Positions 17,315-25,608 of a DNA stretch of 64,000 nt are shown piece after piece; positions within the stretch are counted from its first letter, which is position 1; every line of letters begins with the position of its first letter. The stretch covers positions 4,402,001 through 4,466,000 of the forward strand of contig NZ_JBFMVT010000002.1 of NCBI RefSeq assembly GCF_040786275.1, given 5' to 3'. Origin of the DNA: Buttiauxella gaviniae (GTDB lineage Bacteria; Pseudomonadota; Gammaproteobacteria; Enterobacterales; Enterobacteriaceae). The translations under genes and the position numbers were made by a program. The notes under the pieces were generated by a model, which was not told the origin of the DNA, made no database searches, and saw nothing but the letters and a program-made list of their open reading frames with translations.

Positions 17315-18580
17315 TTAATGCCAGTCCTTACCTTTCACGCGCTCCAGGCGTTTTTGCAGATCCGCCACGGCAGCCTTACCGTCGGTCGTGCCATTGAGCA
17401 CTTTGAACGTCACGTTAAAGATGGCGTTCGAGACGCGCGGGTACTGGCTTTTGGTTGCCGTTGCCGGGCGCGGTACCGCATTGGCGAAGATCTCTTTAAA
17501 CATCGTTAAATGCGGCGCAGTTTCCAGAACGGCTTTGTCTTCATAGAGCGCCGAACGGGTTGGTGCAAAGCCAAGGAATTTGAGCTGCATTTTCTGCGAA
17601 TCCGCATCGGTGAGGATTTTCAGCAGCGCAATAGCTGCATCTTTGTTTTTGGTGTTGGCGTTAACCGACCACTGCCAGCCGCCCAGCGCGTTTGCCGATT
17701 TGCCATCCGGCCCGGCAGGGAGTGCTGCCACGCCGACTTTGCCTTTCAACGGGCTGTCTGCGCCCTGCGAAAGCAGATACGCATAAGGCCAGTTGCGCAT
17801 AAACAGCGCGTCACCGTTCTGGAACACCGAGCGGGACTCTTCCTCTTTGTAGCCCAAAGCGCCCTTAGGCGTGATTTTGCCAATCCAGCCTGCGACCATA
17901 TCCAGCGCCGCCGCGGCCTTAGGATTGTTAATGGTCACGTTCCCTTTTTCGTCGATGAATGTGCCGCCGCCGTAAGAGTCAACCCACTCCAGCGCATTAC
18001 AGGTCAGCCCTTCATAGGATTTCCCCTGGAAGATCATCCCCCAGAAGTTTTTATGCCCCGCTTTGCGCTCCTCTTCCTGAATTTTGGTGGCGATACGCGT
18101 TAGCTCTTCCCAGGTTTTTGGCGGCTGTTCGTTGTATTTTTCCAGCAGATCTTTGCGGTAATAGAGCACCCCGGTATCAAGATAGGCAGGCACCGCTTTC
18201 ACTTTGCCGTTCACCGTGTCGTTCGCCCAAGGGCCTGGGAAGAAATCACCTTTCATGTCGGCAACCGCATCGGTTAAATCGAGCGTTTGTTTATCGAGCA
18301 GCCCAACCCAGATGGTGTCGGACTGGAACAAATCCACCGCTTTTTCATCTTTGGCGGCAAACAGTTGCTGGAGCAGCGCGAGCTTTTCATCCGACGCCGC
18401 CGGGAATTCGATAAATTCCAGCTTGTTGTTAGTCTGCTTTTCAAAACGGTCTTTGACGTAGTTGCAGTATTCCTTACCGCCAGGGGATATCGGGCATTCC
18501 ATGCGCAGGGTATCGGCAAGCGCGGCGTTTGAAACACCCGCGAGCGCTAAGGTAATAAGACTTAACGTCAGCTTTTTCAT
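17315..18580 (-). CDS. Sugar ABC importer periplasmic binding protein
   Basis: A 421-residue solute-binding protein of the MalE/family-1 type. The N-terminus MKKLTLSLITLALAGVSNAALA is a Sec signal peptide with cleavage after the second ALA. The mature part carries the expected FWGMIFQGKSYEGL, GGTFIDEKG and RNWPYAYLLSQGAD segments around the sugar cleft. It is the first gene of an operon: binding protein, two permeases, ATPase, two GH13 glucosidases. The glucosidases point to alpha-glucosides (for example isomaltose, panose, maltose or trehalose) as ligands, but the exact one cannot be read. Confidence 0.9.
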   Translation of the reverse strand: MKKLTLSLITLALAGVSNAALADTLRMECPISPGGKEYCNYVKDRFEKQTNNKLEFIEFPAASDEKLALLQQLFAAKDEKAVDLFQSDTIWVGLLDKQTLDLTDAVADMKGDFFPGPWANDTVNGKVKAVPAYLDTGVLYYRKDLLEKYNEQPPKTWEELTRIATKIQEEERKAGHKNFWGMIFQGKSYEGLTCNALEWVDSYGGGTFIDEKGNVTINNPKAAAALDMVAGWIGKITPKGALGYKEEESRSVFQNGDALFMRNWPYAYLLSQGADSPLKGKVGVAALPAGPDGKSANALGGWQWSVNANTKNKDAAIALLKILTDADSQKMQLKFLGFAPTRSALYEDKAVLETAPHLTMFKEIFANAVPRPATATKSQYPRVSNAIFNVTFKVLNGTTDGKAAVADLQKRLERVKGKDWH

Positions 18581-18787
18581 TGTTTCCTCTTTTGTTCAGG
18601 CCAAATCGGAGGGAGGTGAAAAAACAGCACACCATTCAATAGGCTAGTTAATAACCAATCCATGCGGCAACTTAGCACCTTAACCTTTGTGCGAATTGTC
18701 GACGTGGTGCACGTATCGCTATTTTTTATTTCACTTTTGCGTCAGACCCGCTACGGGGCGCAAGGCAAAAATACAGCCAGGATTTTA

Positions 18788-18804
18788 TACGGTTATCAAC
18801 CGTA
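18788..18804. promoter_or_regulatory. Palindromic operator 1
   Basis: TACGGTTATCAACCGTA has perfect 7-bp arms (TACGGTT/AACCGTA) around ATC. The second copy is centred 57 bp to the right. It lies 5 nt upstream of a plus-strand -35 box and next to a minus-strand TATAAA. Confidence 0.6.
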
Positions 18805-18808
18805 CAAT

Positions 18809-18837
18809 TTGACGAAAACATCTCACCAGGTTAGATT
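18809..18837 (+). promoter_or_regulatory. Sigma-70 promoter between the two palindromes
   Basis: TTGACG (18809) and TAGATT (18832) are separated by 17 nt. The expected start near 18844 falls at the edge of the second palindrome, a common repressor position. It would transcribe the toxin-antitoxin pair with a leader of about 175 nt. Confidence 0.45.
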
Positions 18838-18844
18838 TCATCCA

Positions 18845-18861
18845 TACGGCTAATAACCGTA
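18845..18861. promoter_or_regulatory. Palindromic operator 2
   Basis: TACGGCTAATAACCGTA differs from a perfect TACGGTT/AACCGTA palindrome by one base, with a 3-nt centre. It is the second copy of the element at 18788 and probably binds the same regulator, either the DUF1778 antitoxin or a sugar-operon regulator. Confidence 0.6.
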
Positions 18862-19020
18862 TCAGAGTTAAATATGAAAGCGTAATGCACGCTAAGCGAA
18901 GATAAAATCACGGAGTTATAAAATGAAATCGCCCACTAACCGCATGAACTTAAATGGGTTTACAGGCACATTGTAGCAATCACGTAAGGAGGCGTGTGTT
19001 ACTTAAATAGAGAGGTAAAA

Positions 19021-19329
19021 ATGTCCAAAGTAGCGGTATTTCCTGATGACGTTCGACCCGTCAAAAATGCAAGGGTTGAGCTAAAAACCAGCGCTGAATT
19101 AAAAGATGTCCTTCGTGAAGCAGCTGCGGCTGCCGGTTTAGATTTGAGTGCGTTTATCTTAAATGCGGCTTTGGAACGAGCGGAAAGTGTGCTGGACAAT
19201 CAGCGTCGCCGTCAGCTTTCAACACAAAGCTGGCAGCAAGTAAACCAACTTCTTTCTGAACCTGCTGCACCTACGCTGGCCCTACAAGCGTTAATGCGGA
19301 GAAAGAAAGATGGCCGACACACAAAATGA
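19021..19329 (+). CDS. DUF1778 antitoxin (TacA/AtaR type)
   Basis: A 102-residue protein. The start is ATG 19021 after GAGAGG; an in-frame upstream start at 18994 has no better support. The N-terminal half (RVELKTSAELKDVLREAAAAAGLDLSAFILNAALERAESVL) is a ribbon-helix-helix DNA-binding domain of the DUF1778 family. The C-terminal tail (SEPAAPTLALQALMRRKKD) would wrap the toxin. It overlaps the toxin gene by 20 nt, the usual coupled arrangement. It should block the GNAT toxin and, with it, repress its own promoter. Confidence 0.9.
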   Translation: MSKVAVFPDDVRPVKNARVELKTSAELKDVLREAAAAAGLDLSAFILNAALERAESVLDNQRRRQLSTQSWQQVNQLLSEPAAPTLALQALMRRKKDGRHTK

Positions 19330-19852
19330 TCAATTCGATGTAGATGTAATGGTTTGTGCCTACCAGGCGGATATAACCTACCCGGGTAATAAGCATTTTG
19401 ATTGTGGAAATGCCGTCATTAACTCTTATGTGCGCAATTCTTTAAAAAAAAGCGTCAAAGATGGGAATTGCGCTGCTAAAGCGTTAATTGACATAAATAC
19501 GGGCGAACTTCTGGGTGCCTGTACTTTTACGGGCTACTCGCTTGAAAAAGGGAAATTGACGGGGATTTTCTCAGGTTCGCTGCCCAATGAAGTCAGTGTC
19601 GTACGACTGATTATGTTAGGTGTAGCCACTAAAGAACAAAGTAAAGGCTACGGGCAAGACTTGCTTTTGGCGTTTTTTGAGCAAGTGAAGTTAATCCATG
19701 AGTCACTGCCTGTAAAAGGTGTGTATCTGGATGCAGATCCAAAGGCGATTAATTTTTATAGCCGCCTCGGATTTGTACAACTTAATGAGCCGCCGAACGC
19801 ATTTGGCGCCGTTCCCATGTTTCTGGCTATCCAACATATACTTGCTGCTTAG
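19310..19852 (+). CDS. GNAT acetyltransferase toxin (TacT/AtaT type)
   Basis: A 180-residue GNAT protein. The acetyl-CoA loop is visible as GVATKEQSKGYGQDLL (QxxGYG, Gln110 to Gly115), and Tyr150 in INFYSRLGF matches the catalytic tyrosine of this toxin class. Such toxins acetylate the amino group of charged tRNAs and stop translation. Which aminoacyl-tRNA is hit cannot be read. The gene overlaps its DUF1778 antitoxin by 20 nt and is followed by a hairpin terminator. Confidence 0.9.
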   Translation: MADTQNDQFDVDVMVCAYQADITYPGNKHFDCGNAVINSYVRNSLKKSVKDGNCAAKALIDINTGELLGACTFTGYSLEKGKLTGIFSGSLPNEVSVVRLIMLGVATKEQSKGYGQDLLLAFFEQVKLIHESLPVKGVYLDADPKAINFYSRLGFVQLNEPPNAFGAVPMFLAIQHILAA

Positions 19853-19855
19853 TAA

Positions 19856-19879
19856 GAAACCCGTTTCGCAGCGGGTTTC
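19856..19879 (+). terminator. Terminator of the toxin-antitoxin pair
   Basis: GAAACCCG and CGGGTTTC form a perfect 8-bp stem with an 8-nt loop right after the toxin stop; the 3' arm ends in TTTCTCTT. It may also help end the converging minus-strand operon, which stops at 19926. Confidence 0.7.
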
Positions 19880-19925
19880 TCTTCACGTCGTTGCTAATGA
19901 TTTATCTGGTTAACAACCAAGACTC

Positions 19926-21041
19926 TCACCACTCCAGCCACTCGCCCCCACGGTTAGAACTCTCACGCACCGTTTCAATAAACTTCATTCCGGCAAGCCC
20001 CTCTGCAATCCCTGGGAGCCATGGCGCATCGCCGCCGCGAATCTTGATCGCCGCTTCGCGATAAATTTGCGCGAATCCTTCCAGATATCCTTCGGGGTGC
20101 CCGGCGGGCGTACGACACTGGTGGCGCACAGAATCATGGTTGTTGACGCCGTTACGCGTGACAGTGTAACTATTCCCATGGTGCGGATGGATTTCCAGTA
20201 TCTCAGGCTGTTGCTGGCGGAAGCTGATAGTTGCCCTGCTGCCAACGATGCGCAGTCGCAGATCGTTTTCAAAACCCGGTGCCACCTGGCTTGCCCATAA
20301 ACGCCCGCGAGCGCCGTTGGCATAGCGCATTTCGGCGTACACTTCGTCATCCAGCATACGCCCTGGTATGCGCGTCAGCAGTTCGCCCCGCACCTTTTCC
20401 GGCTCCATCCCGCTGACAAACGCCGCGAGTTGCCAGGCATGCGTGCCAATATCGCCAATCGCCCCCGCACCCGCCATGGCCGGATTTCCGCGCCAGCTCG
20501 CCTGTTTGTTGTCGGTCAATTCCAGCCGGTCGTTTAGCCAGTCCTGCAAATACTCCACTTCTATGGCGCGAATATCGCCGATTTCACTGTTGGCAATACG
20601 CGCCCGCGCCTCGCGCACCATCGGTAAGGCGCTGTAGTTATGGGTAAGAATAAAATGATGACCTGTCGCATCGATAACCTGCGCCAGCGCAAGGGCTTCA
20701 GCAAGGGTGACGCCAAGAGGTTTGTCGCAAATAACGTGCATGCCATTTTCCAGAAAGGCTCTGGCAATCGGCACGTGTAGGTGGTTTGGCGTAACAATGG
20801 CGACCACGTCAATGCCGTCGGGGCGCGCCGCCTCATGTAATGCCATCTCCTGCCAACTGGCATAGCAGCGGTCGGCTTCGATAAACAGCGCTTCTCCGCT
20901 GCGTTTTGCCACGTCCGGCGAGGAGGAAAACGCTCCCGCCACCAGTTCAAACTGGTCATCAAGCCGGGCGGCAATGCGATGCACGCCGCCGATAAATGAG
21001 CCCTCACCGCCGCCGACCATACCTAAACGCAATCGTTTCAT
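19926..21041 (-). CDS. Gfo/Idh/MocA-family oxidoreductase (second of cluster)
   Basis: A 371-residue NAD(P)-dependent dehydrogenase. The start is ATG 21041, after GGAGG, overlapping the stop of the preceding gene as ATGA. The Rossmann part begins LGMVGGGEGSFIGGVH; the family Lys is in CDKPLGVT near 100; and the catalytic helix reads GDIGTHAWQLA (Asp and His) near 185. Members oxidise or reduce sugar hydroxyls, often at C3 of glycosides. It is the last gene of a minus-strand operon with an isomerase/epimerase, another Gfo/Idh enzyme and an MFS transporter, which suggests successive redox steps on one imported glycoside. Confidence 0.88.
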   Translation of the reverse strand: MKRLRLGMVGGGEGSFIGGVHRIAARLDDQFELVAGAFSSSPDVAKRSGEALFIEADRCYASWQEMALHEAARPDGIDVVAIVTPNHLHVPIARAFLENGMHVICDKPLGVTLAEALALAQVIDATGHHFILTHNYSALPMVREARARIANSEIGDIRAIEVEYLQDWLNDRLELTDNKQASWRGNPAMAGAGAIGDIGTHAWQLAAFVSGMEPEKVRGELLTRIPGRMLDDEVYAEMRYANGARGRLWASQVAPGFENDLRLRIVGSRATISFRQQQPEILEIHPHHGNSYTVTRNGVNNHDSVRHQCRTPAGHPEGYLEGFAQIYREAAIKIRGGDAPWLPGIAEGLAGMKFIETVRESSNRGGEWLEW

Positions 21042-22102
21042 GATGACTCCTCCAGGCCAAGCATGCAACGCACCGCCGATCTTTCGCTGTCGCGCAGGGC
21101 GAAGTCGTCAAAGGCATAATCGGCAACCGGAATTATATGGCTGGCGATAAATTCCGCCCCTTCGCGCGCGCCCGTATCGCCTGCTTTCAGGCAACATTCC
21201 CATTCAAGCGTAGCCCATCCGCCGTAGCCGTATTGCGCCAGTTTGCTGAAGATGGCCTTGAAGTTGATCTGCCCGTCGCCCAGCGAACGAAAGCGCCCCG
21301 GACGCTCGATCCACGGCTGGTAACCGGCATAAACGCCGCTTTTGGCCGATGTCTGAAATTCGGCATCTTTAACGTGGAAGGCTTTAATACGCGAGTGGTA
21401 ATGGTCAATAAAACCGAGGTAATCCATATGCTGGAGCAGCATATGGCTTGGATCGTAGAGAATATTACAGCACGGATGGTTATCAACCAGGGCGAGAAAA
21501 CGCTCGAAAGTGACGCCATCATGTAAATCTTCACCCGGATGTAGCTCAAAACAGACATCCACACCCGCTTCATCAAAGCTATCAAGGATCGGCAGCCAAC
21601 GGGCAGCCAGCTCGCGAAAAGCCTCGTCGATTAATTGCTCGTTACGCGGAGGCCACGGGTAAAAATAGGGCCACGCCAGCGCGCCTGAAAATGTCGCGTG
21701 GGCATTAAGCCCTAAATTTTGCGAAGCCCGCGCCGCCTGTTTCAGGCTATTCACCGCCCATTGCTGGCGAGCGGCGGAATCGTGGGCTAATTCTGGCGGG
21801 GCAAAACCTGAAAATGCCGCTTCATAGGCGGGATGCACCGCCACCAGTTGCCCTTGCAGGTGGGTGGAAAGCTCGCTGATTTCCAGGCCAACATTCCCCA
21901 GTACCGCGCGAATTTCAGCGCAGTATTCCTGGCTTTGCGCAGCCTTAGCGAGATCGAAAATATGCGGTAAATGGGTCGGGAGTTGCACCGCTTTATAACC
22001 TAAACCCGCAGCCCAGGCCGCTAACGTATCCAGGGCGTTAAAGGGCGGTTTGTCCGAAATAAATTGCGAAAGAAACAGGGAGGGCCCTTTCAGGGTTTTC
22101 AT
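21038..22102 (-). CDS. Sugar-phosphate isomerase/epimerase-type TIM-barrel protein
   Basis: A 354-residue member of the AP-endonuclease-2/xylose-isomerase-like TIM-barrel family. Expected divalent-metal ligands are seen in order: Glu in CFELHPGED, Asp and His in LYDPSHM, His in FHVKD, and Glu in ATLEWEC. Despite the family name, many members act on unphosphorylated 3-keto sugars as epimerases or lyases (E. coli YcjR is one). Its start shares a base with the preceding Gfo/Idh stop (TAATG), and its stop overlaps the next Gfo/Idh start. Sitting between two dehydrogenases it probably acts on their keto product. Confidence 0.85.
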   Translation of the reverse strand: MKTLKGPSLFLSQFISDKPPFNALDTLAAWAAGLGYKAVQLPTHLPHIFDLAKAAQSQEYCAEIRAVLGNVGLEISELSTHLQGQLVAVHPAYEAAFSGFAPPELAHDSAARQQWAVNSLKQAARASQNLGLNAHATFSGALAWPYFYPWPPRNEQLIDEAFRELAARWLPILDSFDEAGVDVCFELHPGEDLHDGVTFERFLALVDNHPCCNILYDPSHMLLQHMDYLGFIDHYHSRIKAFHVKDAEFQTSAKSGVYAGYQPWIERPGRFRSLGDGQINFKAIFSKLAQYGYGGWATLEWECCLKAGDTGAREGAEFIASHIIPVADYAFDDFALRDSERSAVRCMLGLEESS

Positions 22103-23190
22103 TACAACATCTCCTTAATCAATACCGTGCGCTGTTCACGAACGGCACGGTCTGCCGCCAGCACCACCGCCAGGCTATCAATGGCCTGCTGTTGATGCTG
22201 AGCTAAATCGTTATCATCAAAAATGGCGCGAGCAAAAAACTGCTGTTCAAGCTGGCACAGGGCAAAATGATCGGGTTCATCGCGGGCAGAGATCCACTCA
22301 TCCTGATGGATATACTCCCCCTGCGCGTTGAGCTCTGCATGGTGAATGCGCAGTGATTCGGTGCGTGTATGGGCTTCAACGTTAGCCGACTGCCCTTCGC
22401 CGCCCGCCTCACGCGCCACAATCGACACCGCACCTTTTGGGCCAATCACATCTTTAATAAAGAAAGCGGTCTGGCTCATCATTGGCCCCCAGCCCGCTTC
22501 GTACCAGCCTACGGAACCATCGGCAAAACGGACCTGGAGCTGCCCATAGTTGAACTGCTCCAGGGCAATTTCCTCCGTTAAGCGCACACCGATGGCGCTC
22601 ACAGATTGCGGGCTGGATTGTGTCATCTGGCACATCACATCGAGATAATGCACGCCGCAATCCACGATGGGCGAAAGCGACTGCATCAGCATTTTGTGCG
22701 TCTGCCAGGCGCTCCCACTGCTTTGCTGGTTGAGGTTCATGCGCATCACTAGCGGTTTACCCAGCCCGTGCGATAGCTCAATAAACTGCTGCCAGGCCGG
22801 GTGATGGCGCAATATGTACCCCACCACCAGTTTTTTGCCCGCCAGCCGCGCCGTCGCAACAACGCGTTTGGCCCCGCTCACCGTGGTGGCGAGCGGTTTT
22901 TCAAGGAACACATGGCAGCCCGCAGCGAGGGCAATTAAGGCCAGCGCTTCGTGGCTGTCCGGCCAGGTGGCAATACACACGGCGTCTGCCTGGGTCTGTT
23001 TAAGGGCGTCGTGTAAATCATCAAATAGCGGAATATCCGCCGCGAGGTGCGCTTTCAGGTGAGTTTTAGACTCTCCACGGGCGACCAGCCCGCAGAGTGT
23101 AAAGTCGTCTAAATGCTGGTATGCAAGGCTGTGGGCGGCTCCCATATTCCCGCAGCCCACAACCAGCACGCGCAGCGGCCTATTTGCCAT
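22102..23190 (-). CDS. Gfo/Idh/MocA-family oxidoreductase (first of cluster)
   Basis: A 362-residue dehydrogenase. The start is ATG 23190, preceded by GAGGGTGAGC and overlapping the end of the transporter gene by 11 nt; an upstream in-frame extension reads through the transporter and is unlikely. The NAD-binding loop is VVGCGNMGAAHS near 10, the conserved Lys lies in FLEKPLATT near 95, and VDCGVHYLDV near 175 holds the Asp/His pair. The substrate is unknown. It is distinct from the other Gfo/Idh protein of the operon, so two different oxidations or an oxidation and a reduction are expected. Confidence 0.88.
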   Translation of the reverse strand: MANRPLRVLVVGCGNMGAAHSLAYQHLDDFTLCGLVARGESKTHLKAHLAADIPLFDDLHDALKQTQADAVCIATWPDSHEALALIALAAGCHVFLEKPLATTVSGAKRVVATARLAGKKLVVGYILRHHPAWQQFIELSHGLGKPLVMRMNLNQQSSGSAWQTHKMLMQSLSPIVDCGVHYLDVMCQMTQSSPQSVSAIGVRLTEEIALEQFNYGQLQVRFADGSVGWYEAGWGPMMSQTAFFIKDVIGPKGAVSIVAREAGGEGQSANVEAHTRTESLRIHHAELNAQGEYIHQDEWISARDEPDHFALCQLEQQFFARAIFDDNDLAQHQQQAIDSLAVVLAADRAVREQRTVLIKEML

Positions 23191-24427
23191 GCTGCTCACC
23201 CTCTTTGTAGTTGAAGGTGAAGAAGAACAGCGCCGCAATAATCACCGCCGCAATTGCCGGCATCCACCAGAATTGTTGCCATTGCAGCAAACCTTCGGCA
23301 CCCTGCGCGGTGACAGAGCGGTTAAATACCGCGCCGCTGATCTGCGAACCAATCAGCATCCCCAAACCGTAGGTAAAGAGCACCAGCAGGCTTTGCGCTT
23401 GCCCTTTCACTTTGTTCCCCGCCACTTTGTCGGTGTAGATAAACCCGATGACGAAGAAGAAGTCGTAGCAAACCCCGTGCAAAATAATACCGATGTAGAT
23501 CATCCAGCGCGTCTCTTCGGTTATGCCAAGCGCGAACATGGCATAGCGCAGGAACCACGAGAGCATCCCAATCAGCAGCATCATTTTGATGCCCAGACGG
23601 CGGAAGAAGAACGGAATCAACAGCATAAACAGCAGCTCAGACATCTGCCCCAACGCCATCACTCCGCTGACGTTTTCAAAGCCCACCGCCGAGATAAACG
23701 GCGCGGCGTAGGCGTAATACGCCGCCAGCGGGATGGAGATCAAGGTGGCGCAGATGATGAACACCATAAAGTGGCGTTGCTTCAGGAGCGCGAAGGCATC
23801 GGCGCACAGCAGGTCACGCATCGAAAGCGGTTTGCCGCGATCCGGTGCGGGGGTGTTTGGCAGCGTAAAACTGTAAATCCCCAGCACTACCGAGGCGACA
23901 GCCGCCAGGGTGAAGATGCCGGTACTATCTGAAAGGCCGCTGGTGCCGACAATCAGCCCCGCAACAATCCAGCCGATGGTGCCGAACGCCCGCACAATCG
24001 GGAACCCTTTTTCACTGTTTGCCAGGCTATGGAATGCCACGTTATTACTTAACGCGATAGTCGGCATATAGCAGAGCATGTAGGCGAACACCACCCACAG
24101 CAGGCCGCTCTGCCCGCCCTCAAACATACTCGGCAGCCACCATAACAACGCCGCCCCCACCAGATGCAGCACGCCGAGGACTTTTTGCGACGCAAAGAAG
24201 CGGTCCACCAGCATCCCGAGGACAAACGGCGATAAAATCGAAGCGATTGGCCCGGTGGAATACGCATCACCAATCAGCGCACTCAGGCCATATTTGCCCA
24301 TCACCACGCCCAGCGTGACATACCAGGCCCCCCAGACGAAAAACTCGAGAAACATCATCAACGACAGGCGTGGAATTACCCATTTATGGGTTGCCACTTG
24401 TGCCCCAACGGCCGAATGAGAAGACAT
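23180..24427 (-). CDS. MFS transporter, nucleoside:H+ symporter-like
   Basis: A 415-residue inner-membrane protein with about 12 hydrophobic segments. The start is ATG 24427 (GGAGG, 6 nt spacing). The N-terminal segment MMFLEFFVWGAWYVTLG is characteristic of the NupG/XapB/YegT branch. In catabolic clusters these proteins often carry glycosides or sugars rather than nucleosides. It is the first gene of the operon and is divergent from the lacI-type regulator, with two palindromic operators between them, so it is the likely uptake system for the substrate of the two dehydrogenases. Confidence 0.88.
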   Translation of the reverse strand: MSSHSAVGAQVATHKWVIPRLSLMMFLEFFVWGAWYVTLGVVMGKYGLSALIGDAYSTGPIASILSPFVLGMLVDRFFASQKVLGVLHLVGAALLWWLPSMFEGGQSGLLWVVFAYMLCYMPTIALSNNVAFHSLANSEKGFPIVRAFGTIGWIVAGLIVGTSGLSDSTGIFTLAAVASVVLGIYSFTLPNTPAPDRGKPLSMRDLLCADAFALLKQRHFMVFIICATLISIPLAAYYAYAAPFISAVGFENVSGVMALGQMSELLFMLLIPFFFRRLGIKMMLLIGMLSWFLRYAMFALGITEETRWMIYIGIILHGVCYDFFFVIGFIYTDKVAGNKVKGQAQSLLVLFTYGLGMLIGSQISGAVFNRSVTAQGAEGLLQWQQFWWMPAIAAVIIAALFFFTFNYKEGEQHGK

Positions 24428-24474
24428 AAAATCCTCCACTACAGAGTATTGATTAAGGGTAAGAGAGTTATTTT

Positions 24475-24488
24475 TGTAATCGATTACA
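24475..24488. promoter_or_regulatory. LacI-type operator 1
   Basis: TGTAATCGATTACA is a perfect 14-bp palindrome with the central CG pair typical of LacI-family operators, in the divergent gap between the MFS operon and the lacI-type gene. Confidence 0.8.
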
Positions 24489-24506
24489 TTAACACTTCAT
24501 TAAAAA

Positions 24507-24520
24507 TGTAATCGATTTCA
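24507..24520. promoter_or_regulatory. LacI-type operator 2
   Basis: TGTAATCGATTTCA matches operator 1 at 13 of 14 positions. The centres are 32 bp apart, about three helical turns, which suits cooperative binding on one DNA face. Confidence 0.75.
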
Positions 24521-24613
24521 GCGGGGTTACCATCATGCTGATGAATTATTTGGTAGTATCAATTCAGATCTGGAATGGGGCTCACAAATTAACCGATCGT
24601 ACAAAGGATCAAC

Positions 24614-25585
24614 ATGTCGATAGATAAAGTGGCGCGCACTGCAGGGGTTTCTACCGCGACCGTTTCCCGGGTACTGAACGGTAACCCTGCCGTGAAACCG
24701 GATACGCGCGACAAAGTTCTGGCGGCGATCAAGGCATGTGAATACCAACCTAATCTGCTGGCACGCCAGTTACGAACATCGCGCAGCCGGATGTTGCTGG
24801 TGCTGGTGTCAAATATTACCAACCCCTTCTGCGCCCGCGTGGTGCGAGGTATTGAAGAAGAGGCAGAAAAACACGGCTACCACATTTTGCTGTGTAATTC
24901 TGAGTCGCGCCTGACGCGTGAATCGGCCTATTTACGCCTGCTGAGCGGCAAAGTGGTCGACGGCGTGATCACCATGGACGCCATCAGTTGCTTACCGGGT
25001 TTGACCACGCTGATAGGCGACTCGCCCTGGGTGCAATGCGGTGAAGGCGACCCTGGTTATCGCGCCTCATCGGTCACCATCGATAACTTTAAAGCGGCGG
25101 CGGCAGCGGTCGATCACCTCGCGACATGCGGCTACAAGCGCATTGCCTTGATCAACGGGGATTTACGCTACCTCTATTCCCAGCAGCGTGAGGCAGGTTA
25201 TCGCGCTGCCTGCGGCAAAAACTGGCAAGCGGTGGTCTATGCCGATAGCCTGGAATATCAGGCCGGTGTGCAGGCGATGGCTGAACTGTTCACCCTGCCC
25301 GAACCGCCGGATGCGGTATTCGCTATTTCCGACGCGCTGGCCGGGGGCGCGATGCATTACGCCCATGAGCAAGGCTTGCGTGTTCCTGAGGATGTCGCGG
25401 TGATGGGGTTTGACGGCGTGCCGTTTGGTTCCGTAACCTTCCCGCCGCTTACAACTATTGAGCAGCCGATGCATCAACTCGGCGTGCGTAGCGTGCAGTT
25501 GCTGCTGGAGCGCATTGATAACCCGGAAGTTGAAACGGTGAATGAGATTCTGGACTGGAAGCTGGTGGTGCGGGGCTCGGTGTGA
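24614..25585 (+). CDS. LacI-family transcriptional regulator
   Basis: A 323-residue repressor. The N-terminal helix-turn-helix and hinge read MSIDKVARTAGVSTATVSRV then YQPNLLARQLRTSRS; the sugar-binding core follows, from VSNITNPFCARVVRGIEEEA to VMGFDGVPFGSVTFPPLTTIEQP. It lacks an extra helix before the first HTH residue, but the HTH is complete. It is divergent from the MFS/dehydrogenase operon and very probably binds the two TGTAATCGATTACA sites in between, with an imported sugar or its keto product as inducer. Confidence 0.92.
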   Translation: MSIDKVARTAGVSTATVSRVLNGNPAVKPDTRDKVLAAIKACEYQPNLLARQLRTSRSRMLLVLVSNITNPFCARVVRGIEEEAEKHGYHILLCNSESRLTRESAYLRLLSGKVVDGVITMDAISCLPGLTTLIGDSPWVQCGEGDPGYRASSVTIDNFKAAAAAVDHLATCGYKRIALINGDLRYLYSQQREAGYRAACGKNWQAVVYADSLEYQAGVQAMAELFTLPEPPDAVFAISDALAGGAMHYAHEQGLRVPEDVAVMGFDGVPFGSVTFPPLTTIEQPMHQLGVRSVQLLLERIDNPEVETVNEILDWKLVVRGSV

Positions 25586-25608
25586 TTTTGGTTTTTATGG
25601 TAAGCAAA

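Larger units (their letters stand above)
18581..19020. promoter_or_regulatory. 440-nt divergent control region between sugar operon and toxin-antitoxin pair
   Basis: No credible gene lies here. It holds two related 17-bp palindromes (18788 and 18845) around a plus-strand promoter, and a TATAAA on the minus strand directly after the first palindrome (as read toward the sugar operon). A 17-codon open frame with a weak ribosome site (18923-18976) precedes the antitoxin. The 18600-18780 part, next to the binding-protein gene, shows nothing else I can assign. Confidence 0.55.

Noticed and set aside
18600-18625. Possible MalT box (GGAGGGAGGT) near the sugar operon start
   Set aside because: Poor match to GGGGAKGAGG, on the wrong side of the probable promoter, and no second copy.
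18923-18976. 17-codon frame (MKSPTNRMNLNGFTGTL) with CGGAG upstream of the antitoxin gene
   Set aside because: It could be a leader peptide but is too short to support and has no regulatory codon bias.
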